From: Oceanobacillus sp. HTM 045
Lineage (GTDB): Bacteria > Pseudomonadota > Alphaproteobacteria > Rhodobacterales > Rhodobacteraceae
DNA length: 64,000 nucleotides
Assembly (NCBI GenBank): GCA_009733745.1
Contig: WNWL01000002.1
Location: 186,001-250,000, forward strand
Reading direction: 5' to 3'
Shown here: positions 60,085 through 64,000 of the stretch, in pieces
Position numbering within the stretch: position 1 is the first letter of the stretch
Layout: each line of letters opens with the position of its first letter
Notes under the pieces: model-generated
The model's input: the letters and a program-made list of their open reading frames with translations, nothing else
Databases searched by the model: none
What the model was told of the DNA's origin: nothing
Made by a program: the position numbers and the translations under genes

Positions 60085-60408
60085 TCAGTCGATGGGCGTG
60101 ATCGTCTCCACGATCATGACCTTGTCGGTCTCGCCGCACGCGATGTCACCCTCGCAGGAGGCCGCCAGCACCTCGCCCTCGGCATAGCCGAGCGAGACCT
60201 GCTGCCCCAGCGGCGGCTCCGCATCGCAGACGTCGAACGCCGCCAGCACCCAGACCGGCTCGGCCGCGCCGGTGTCCATCTGAAGGTAGCACGCGACATC
60301 GCCGAACTCGAAACCCAGCAGCTTGCCGCTGGCCGGCGTCTCGTCCGCCTGCGCGGCCGTGGCGAAAAGGGCGGCGAGGGTTGCCGCGGAAAGGGTGAAC
60401 TTACGCAT
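60085..60408 (-). CDS. Small exported protein between the stator-like genes
   Basis: 107 residues. Signal peptide (MRKFTLSAATLAALFATAAQA-DE), then a small domain with four Cys (DVACYLQ, FDVCDAE, AASCEGDIACGE). GGAG lies upstream of ATG 60408. It sits between the ExbB-like and MotB-like genes, 50 and 65 nt away, so it likely functions in the same periplasmic complex. No family recognised. Confidence 0.75.
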   Translation of the reverse strand: MRKFTLSAATLAALFATAAQADETPASGKLLGFEFGDVACYLQMDTGAAEPVWVLAAFDVCDAEPPLGQQVSLGYAEGEVLAASCEGDIACGETDKVMIVETITPID

Positions 60409-60458
60409 CGGGTCTGCTCCGGTACTTGCTGCTCGGGTTCTTGCGCGGCGGCGGGGTC

Positions 60459-61709
60459 TCACGCATCGTTCTCCCGCGTGCGCGCGTCGATGAGGTTGAT
60501 CAGGGCACGCAATTCGGCCCTGAGTGAGGCAATCGACTCGTGCCGGCCGACCGAGATTTCCTCCGACAGCCGCAGGAGCCGCCGGTCGATCGACTTGAGC
60601 TGCTCCGCCGCCGCCTCGCCGCCGCCGTCGCCGCCCGCGCCGCGCACATAGGGCATCTCCAGCATCGCGTGCTGCGCCGCGACCATCTCGCCCTGGCTGT
60701 GCTCCATCCGCTTGAGCACCGTCAGCAGCGCCGCGTCGCGCCCCTCGGAGGAGGAGCGTTCCTTGCGCAGCTCCGCCACCAGCTCGGCCACCATCGAGCG
60801 CTCGCGGTCCACCTGCCCCGCCATCTCCGAGATCACGTCCGCCGCGCGGGCCAGCCGGGTCTCGGCCGTGGCGCGGGCCTCCTCGGCGCGGGCGGCGAAG
60901 GAATTGGTCACCTCCAGCCCCTCGTCCACCCGCTCCAGCAGCGCCACCAGCGCGCTTTCCGAGCCCTCGCCCTCCGAGACGAGGCCGATCCGGGTGAAGG
61001 AGGCGAGCCATTCCTCCAACTCGCGGTAGAACCGGTTCTGCCCGTGCCCTGCGAACAGTTCCAATAGCCCCACCACCAGCGACCCGGCGAGGCCCACCAG
61101 CGACGAGGCGAAGGCCGTGCCCATGCCGCCGAGCTGGTCCTCCAGCCCGGTCATCAGCCGCTCGAACACGCCCGCGCCGGGCGAGGCGTCGCCCTCCTGC
61201 GGCGCCAGCGAGCGGATCGTCTCGACCACCGCCGGCACCGTGTTGGACAGGCCCCAGAAGGTGCCGAGCAGGCCGAGGAAGATCAGCAGGTTGGCGAGGT
61301 AGCGGGTGATGTCGCGCGCCTCGTCCAGCCGGGTCGCGACGCTGTCGAGCACCGTGCGCGTGGTCGAGGTGGCGAGCTTGCGGCTCATCCCCCCCTCGCG
61401 CAGCAGCGGCGACATCGACGCCACCAGCCGCGGCGGGGCCGAGATCTCCATCCCCTTCGTGCCCTGGCCGACCCGGTCCAGCCAGTTGATCGCGCTCATC
61501 AGCTGCGCCACCTGCCAGAAGGTTGCCAGCACGCCGACGAGGAAGACCGCGCCGATGAAGGCGTTCAGGTAGACGTTGGCGAGGAAGACGGTGCTGATCT
61601 GCTTGTAAAGGAGGGCGATCCCCGTGCCCACGAGCGCGAGGACGACCAGCATCATCAGCACCTGGCGCACGGGCCGGGAAAACTCGACGGTCCTGTCGCC
61701 AAACGCCAT
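60459..61709 (-). CDS. MotA/TolQ/ExbB-like proton-channel family protein
   Basis: 416 residues. TM segments near 17-36, 43-62, 140-158 and 195-222 contain the family core: NLLIFLGLLGTFWGLSNTVPAVV and GGMGTAFASSLVGLAGSLVVGLLE. A ~190-residue cytoplasmic C-terminal helical tail (AARAEEARATAETRLARAADVI and onward) is longer than in ExbB/TolQ. It is upstream of the coiled-coil MotB-like protein in the same operon. Confidence 0.86.
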   Translation of the reverse strand: MAFGDRTVEFSRPVRQVLMMLVVLALVGTGIALLYKQISTVFLANVYLNAFIGAVFLVGVLATFWQVAQLMSAINWLDRVGQGTKGMEISAPPRLVASMSPLLREGGMSRKLATSTTRTVLDSVATRLDEARDITRYLANLLIFLGLLGTFWGLSNTVPAVVETIRSLAPQEGDASPGAGVFERLMTGLEDQLGGMGTAFASSLVGLAGSLVVGLLELFAGHGQNRFYRELEEWLASFTRIGLVSEGEGSESALVALLERVDEGLEVTNSFAARAEEARATAETRLARAADVISEMAGQVDRERSMVAELVAELRKERSSSEGRDAALLTVLKRMEHSQGEMVAAQHAMLEMPYVRGAGGDGGGEAAAEQLKSIDRRLLRLSEEISVGRHESIASLRAELRALINLIDARTRENDA

Positions 61710-61796
61710 GCGGGCTGCCTGCTCCCCAATCCTGCCCCGCGAGTATTACGCCGCGCCGTTCCGTTTTCCAAGTTGCATGGCGGACACGGTTTTCCC

Positions 61797-61808
61797 GTTC
61801 CCGGGAAC
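61797..61808. promoter_or_regulatory. GTTCCCGGGAAC palindrome
   Basis: A 12-bp perfect palindrome ~90 nt upstream of the ExbB-like ATG, between it and the TetR gene end. Possible operator of the stator operon; it does not match the alphaproteobacterial LexA box GTTC-N7-GTTC. Confidence 0.35.
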
Positions 61809-61871
61809 ATGGCGGCGCAGTGGGCACGCGGGCCGGGGTCAGGCCAGTGTCAGATCGTGGTCAAGCCGCGC

Positions 61872-62507
61872 TCAGGCAGCGAGCGCCCGCGCGGCGAGGT
61901 CCTGCATCGCCGCGACATAGCGCTCCTGCGCCCAGCCGCAGTCGCCGGTCAGCCGCTCCCAGTTGTGATGCGAGAGCAGCGTCCAGAGCAGGTCCGTCGC
62001 GTCCTCCTCCGTCAGCGCCGGGTTCAGCGCCCCGTCGCTTGCCAGCGCGGCGACGGCGGCGGCGCAGCCGTGGCGCAGTGCCGCCATCCGGTCGTCCCAC
62101 GCCGCGCGGGCGGCCTCGTCGGTGTCGTACATCGCCACCAGCGCCCGCGCGACGCCGTGAATCTCCGGCAGGTATCCCGCCCAGGCAGCGATGAAGGCCG
62201 CGAGCCGCGCCCGCCCGGATTTCGCCTGCCGGCTTTCCTCCAGCCGCCGGTCCACCTCCCGCAACTCGTCGAGATGGCGCACCGCGGCGATCAGCAGGTC
62301 CGCGCGGGCCGGAAAATGCAGGTAGACCGCCTGCCGGCTCACCCCGGCGGCCTTGGCGATGTCGCTCATCCGCACACCTGCCGCGCCGCCGGAGAGCAGC
62401 TCCAGCGCCGCGCCGAGGATGCGCGTCCGCGTATCGGGGGCCTGTCCGGCGTTCGGGGCGGGTTTCGGGGCGGGTTTCGGGGCGGAATTCGGTTTCTTGC
62501 TTGACAT
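61872..62507 (-). CDS. TetR family transcriptional regulator
   Basis: 211 residues. After a Pro/Lys/Ala-rich leader (KPAPKPAPKPAP-like), an intact TetR HTH follows (TRTRILGAALELLSGGAAGVRMSDIAKAAGVSRQAVYLHFPARADLL), then an all-helical ligand domain. It diverges from the DUF4345 gene. Its ATG lies within one of three palindromes, so it should repress itself and the divergent gene. Confidence 0.92.
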   Translation of the reverse strand: MSSKKPNSAPKPAPKPAPNAGQAPDTRTRILGAALELLSGGAAGVRMSDIAKAAGVSRQAVYLHFPARADLLIAAVRHLDELREVDRRLEESRQAKSGRARLAAFIAAWAGYLPEIHGVARALVAMYDTDEAARAAWDDRMAALRHGCAAAVAALASDGALNPALTEEDATDLLWTLLSHHNWERLTGDCGWAQERYVAAMQDLAARALAA

Positions 62508-62557
62508 GACGTCAATCTAGCACCATTTGACACGACGTCAACTTTACACCGTGTAAA
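62501..62557. promoter_or_regulatory. Triple palindrome operator/promoter region of TetR and DUF4345 genes
   Basis: Two copies of TTGACAYGACGTCAA (62501-62515, 62527-62541) and TTTACAC-C-GTGTAAA (62543-62557). For the TetR gene a fitting promoter is -35 TTGACG (62541-62536) and -10 TAGATT (62519-62514) with a 16-nt spacer. The operators thus overlap the -35, -10 and start codon. Repression of both divergent genes is implied. Confidence 0.65.
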
Positions 62558-62576
62558 TTCCCGAAAGGAGACCACC

Positions 62577-63005
62577 ATGCCCCTCCTCCTCCGCGCCTAC
62601 CTCGCCCTCTCCGCGCTCGTGCTGCTGCTCGTCGGCGGCGTGCTGCTGTTCGCCCCGGTCAGCTTCTGGGCCGCTTCCGGCGTGGACCTCGACCCGGCCC
62701 GCGTCGGCATGACCGACCTCCTGAGCGACATCCAGTCCGCCGCCGCGCTGATCCTCGCCGCGGGCCTGTTCACCGCCGCGGGTGCCGCCAACGTCCACCT
62801 CGCGCGCCCGGCGGCCTGGGTGGCCGTCACGGTCTTCGGCAGCTACGCAATCGGCCGGGTCGCGGGCATCGCGCTCCACGGCATGCCCGGCAGCCCGGTC
62901 CTCGCCGCCCTAGGTATCGAGGCGGCGCTCGCGGCCCTCGGCCTCCTCGCGCTCAGGCGCGCAGACGGCCCGTCCCGCGCCCCGGCAGGCGCGCTCCGCG
63001 CCTGA
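62577..63005 (+). CDS. DUF4345 membrane protein
   Basis: 142 residues with four hydrophobic helices (LALSALVLLLVGGVLLFAP, AALILAAGLFTAAG, WVAVTVFGSYAIGRVAGIAL, LAALGIEAALAALGLLAL), a pattern of the DUF4345 family of small membrane proteins. AAAGGAG precedes ATG 62577. It is divergent from and probably repressed by the TetR protein. Function unknown. Confidence 0.8.
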   Translation: MPLLLRAYLALSALVLLLVGGVLLFAPVSFWAASGVDLDPARVGMTDLLSDIQSAAALILAAGLFTAAGAANVHLARPAAWVAVTVFGSYAIGRVAGIALHGMPGSPVLAALGIEAALAALGLLALRRADGPSRAPAGALRA

Positions 63006-63135
63006 TCCGCCGCCCGCCCCGTGCAGCCGGGATGTTCTCAACCGGCTGCAATCATGGTAAGATCACGCACACATAGTAGTTAAGTACTTTTTGAAAAATG
63101 CGTTCTCGATACTCAATTAAGCGAGGAGATTCATC

Positions 63136-64000
63136 GTGTCCGATGAATTCAAAACCAATACCGCCTATGAAAACCGTGAAATCAAGATCGCCACGCAGGG
63201 CGATCCGCAGCTTGGCCCGCTCAAGATGCTGCCCGGCACCTGGGCCAACATCCGCCCCGACGACCGCGACGGCGACAGCCCGTTCAAGGGCAAGGGTAAC
63301 AGCCCGTTCGACGGCCGCGGCTGGAACCTGATCGCGCTGCCCTTCTTCGAGTCCGGGCAGCGGCGGAACTACCGCCTGCTGATGAACCAGTACAACGAGG
63401 TCCTCAGCTTCAAGTTCATCGACGACAAGGTGCCCAACCGCGGCATCACCCGCGACGCCAACGGCAACGTCAGCAACGCCGACCAGCTCGTCGCCGCGCT
63501 TGACTACGAGCAGATGATCGCCCAGATCCGCGCGAAGGACAGCGCCGGCTCCGACCTCGCCGGGCCGGACGACCTGCCGATCCACCACGAGCCGGGCTTC
63601 TTCCTCCACATGAAGGAGCAGCAGATCAACGGCTTCGACATCGGCCGGCTGGCGACCATCCCGCATGGCGACGCGGCCACCGCGCTCGGCCGCTCGCGCA
63701 CCTTCGACGGCCCGCCCTCGATCCCGCATCTCGCGGGCTTCCCCGAGGGCGTCGCCGGCAACATCGCCGACGCGGTCAACCGGGCGACCGATCCGGGCGA
63801 CTACCTGCACCCCTACCAGATGTTCACCGCCGATCCGTTCAAGGGCGTGATCCCCGACACGGTGCCCTTCCCCGGCTTCTCCCCGGCGGACGCGAACCAC
63901 CTGCTGAGCATCGGCCTGCCGCCGAACGTGGTCCGCACCACCGAGCTGCCGCTGGACACCGACGTGATGGAAGCCGGGATCGTCAACATCCCCTTCATCG
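63136..64000 (+). CDS. Probable heme-binding/lipocalin-like protein (3' truncated by window edge)
   Basis: Starts at GTG 63136, with GAGGAG 7 nt upstream; 288 residues are visible and the frame is still open at 64000. A beta-barrel-type start is suggested by LPGTWANI, which matches the GTW motif of nitrobindin/fatty-acid-binding barrels. This is followed by WNLIALPFF, VVALDYEQ-like and IHHEPGFFLHM segments and RLATIPHG, with several conserved-looking His (HHE) that could bind heme or metal. The spacer before it contains an AT-rich promoter-like patch (63060-63115). Exact family is uncertain. Confidence 0.65.
   Translation, partial: MSDEFKTNTAYENREIKIATQGDPQLGPLKMLPGTWANIRPDDRDGDSPFKGKGNSPFDGRGWNLIALPFFESGQRRNYRLLMNQYNEVLSFKFIDDKVPNRGITRDANGNVSNADQLVAALDYEQMIAQIRAKDSAGSDLAGPDDLPIHHEPGFFLHMKEQQINGFDIGRLATIPHGDAATALGRSRTFDGPPSIPHLAGFPEGVAGNIADAVNRATDPGDYLHPYQMFTADPFKGVIPDTVPFPGFSPADANHLLSIGLPPNVVRTTELPLDTDVMEAGIVNIPFI

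Noticed and set aside
57134-60187. Plus-strand open frame of ~1017 codons opposite the coiled-coil gene
   Set aside because: Mirror of the Ala/Glu-rich coiled coil in GC-rich DNA; Leu/Arg/Gln/Gly-rich product without domains. The minus-strand gene has TM, coiled coil and OmpA motifs.
57137-61709. Zorya-type defence system
   Set aside because: Only the MotA/MotB-like pair is present; ZorC/ZorD/ZorE-type genes are absent, and the long coil is on the MotB-like and not the MotA-like protein.
61797-61808. SOS (LexA) box upstream of the ExbB-like gene
   Set aside because: Palindrome GTTCCCGGGAAC lacks the GTTC-N7-GTTC direct-repeat arrangement of alphaproteobacterial LexA sites.

Overview
The window comes from a high-GC alphaproteobacterium, most likely a Rhodobacterales relative. 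Supporting signs are dense GC-rich coding with tight ATGA stop/start overlaps, a bacteriophytochrome with a HWE/HisKA_2-type kinase, many one-carbon and N-methyl catabolic genes (GcvT/DmdA-like, dimethylglycine dehydrogenase-like, MttB-like, homocysteine methyltransferase) and an elongator tRNA-Met of alphaproteobacterial type. No rRNA, CRISPR array, IS element or prophage is visible. The species assignment is inference.

Left part (1-16 kb). A 5'-truncated SDR gene converges on a bphO-bphP heme oxygenase/bacteriophytochrome pair. A Crp/Fnr regulator diverges from that pair. Next comes a complete branched-chain-amino-acid-type ABC transporter (Tat-exported binding protein, LivH, LivM, LivG, LivF) with a TPR-like gene at its 3' end, then a second Crp-type regulator. 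An operon follows: a PanB-like protein that has lost two metal ligands, a VanA-like Rieske oxygenase, a DmdA/GcvT-like methyltransferase and a GntR regulator. It reads as an undescribed demethylation or one-carbon route, possibly fed by the adjacent transporter.

Accessory island (16-26 kb). One minus-strand operon encodes a PAP2/vanadium-haloperoxidase-fold protein with an N-terminal (Asn-Ala-Gly)x11 repeat, a subtilisin-like protease, an animal-type heme peroxidase, a small lipoprotein, a 48-residue exported peptide and a multi-TM protein, and it ends at a strong hairpin. A SARP-like wHTH-TPR regulator diverges from it. This is the best candidate for an undescribed system. It is followed by a PACE efflux gene/LysR pair, a frameshifted F420-type reductase behind tandem operators, tRNA-Met and an AbrB-type membrane protein.

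Middle (30-43 kb). A kinase-M23-aminotransferase fusion overlaps an ornithine-cyclodeaminase-family gene. A histidine-ammonia-lyase-family protein without the MIO tripeptide, a DUF1045 protein, a flavin reductase, YtoQ, an M23-like protein, a non-pyrrolysine MttB homologue and a crotonase follow. Two 145-bp intergenic repeats (34.3 and 42.9 kb) and a related-looking structure with 17-bp inverted arms (29.9 kb) lie between genes.

Right part (43-64 kb). A continuous ~10-kb minus-strand operon (XRE-cupin regulator, two LysE exporters, two FAD/GcvT demethylating dehydrogenases, secreted thioredoxin-like protein, homocysteine methyltransferase, cupin, PLP decarboxylase) looks like a complete N-methyl-amine or amino-acid catabolic unit. 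After it come envelope genes: an outer-membrane protein, three OmpA-domain paralogues, DUF4864, and an ExbB/MotA-like channel with a 960-residue MotB/OmpA-like coiled-coil partner. A TetR gene diverges from a DUF4345 membrane protein across three palindromes. A probable heme-binding beta-barrel protein runs off the end of the window.
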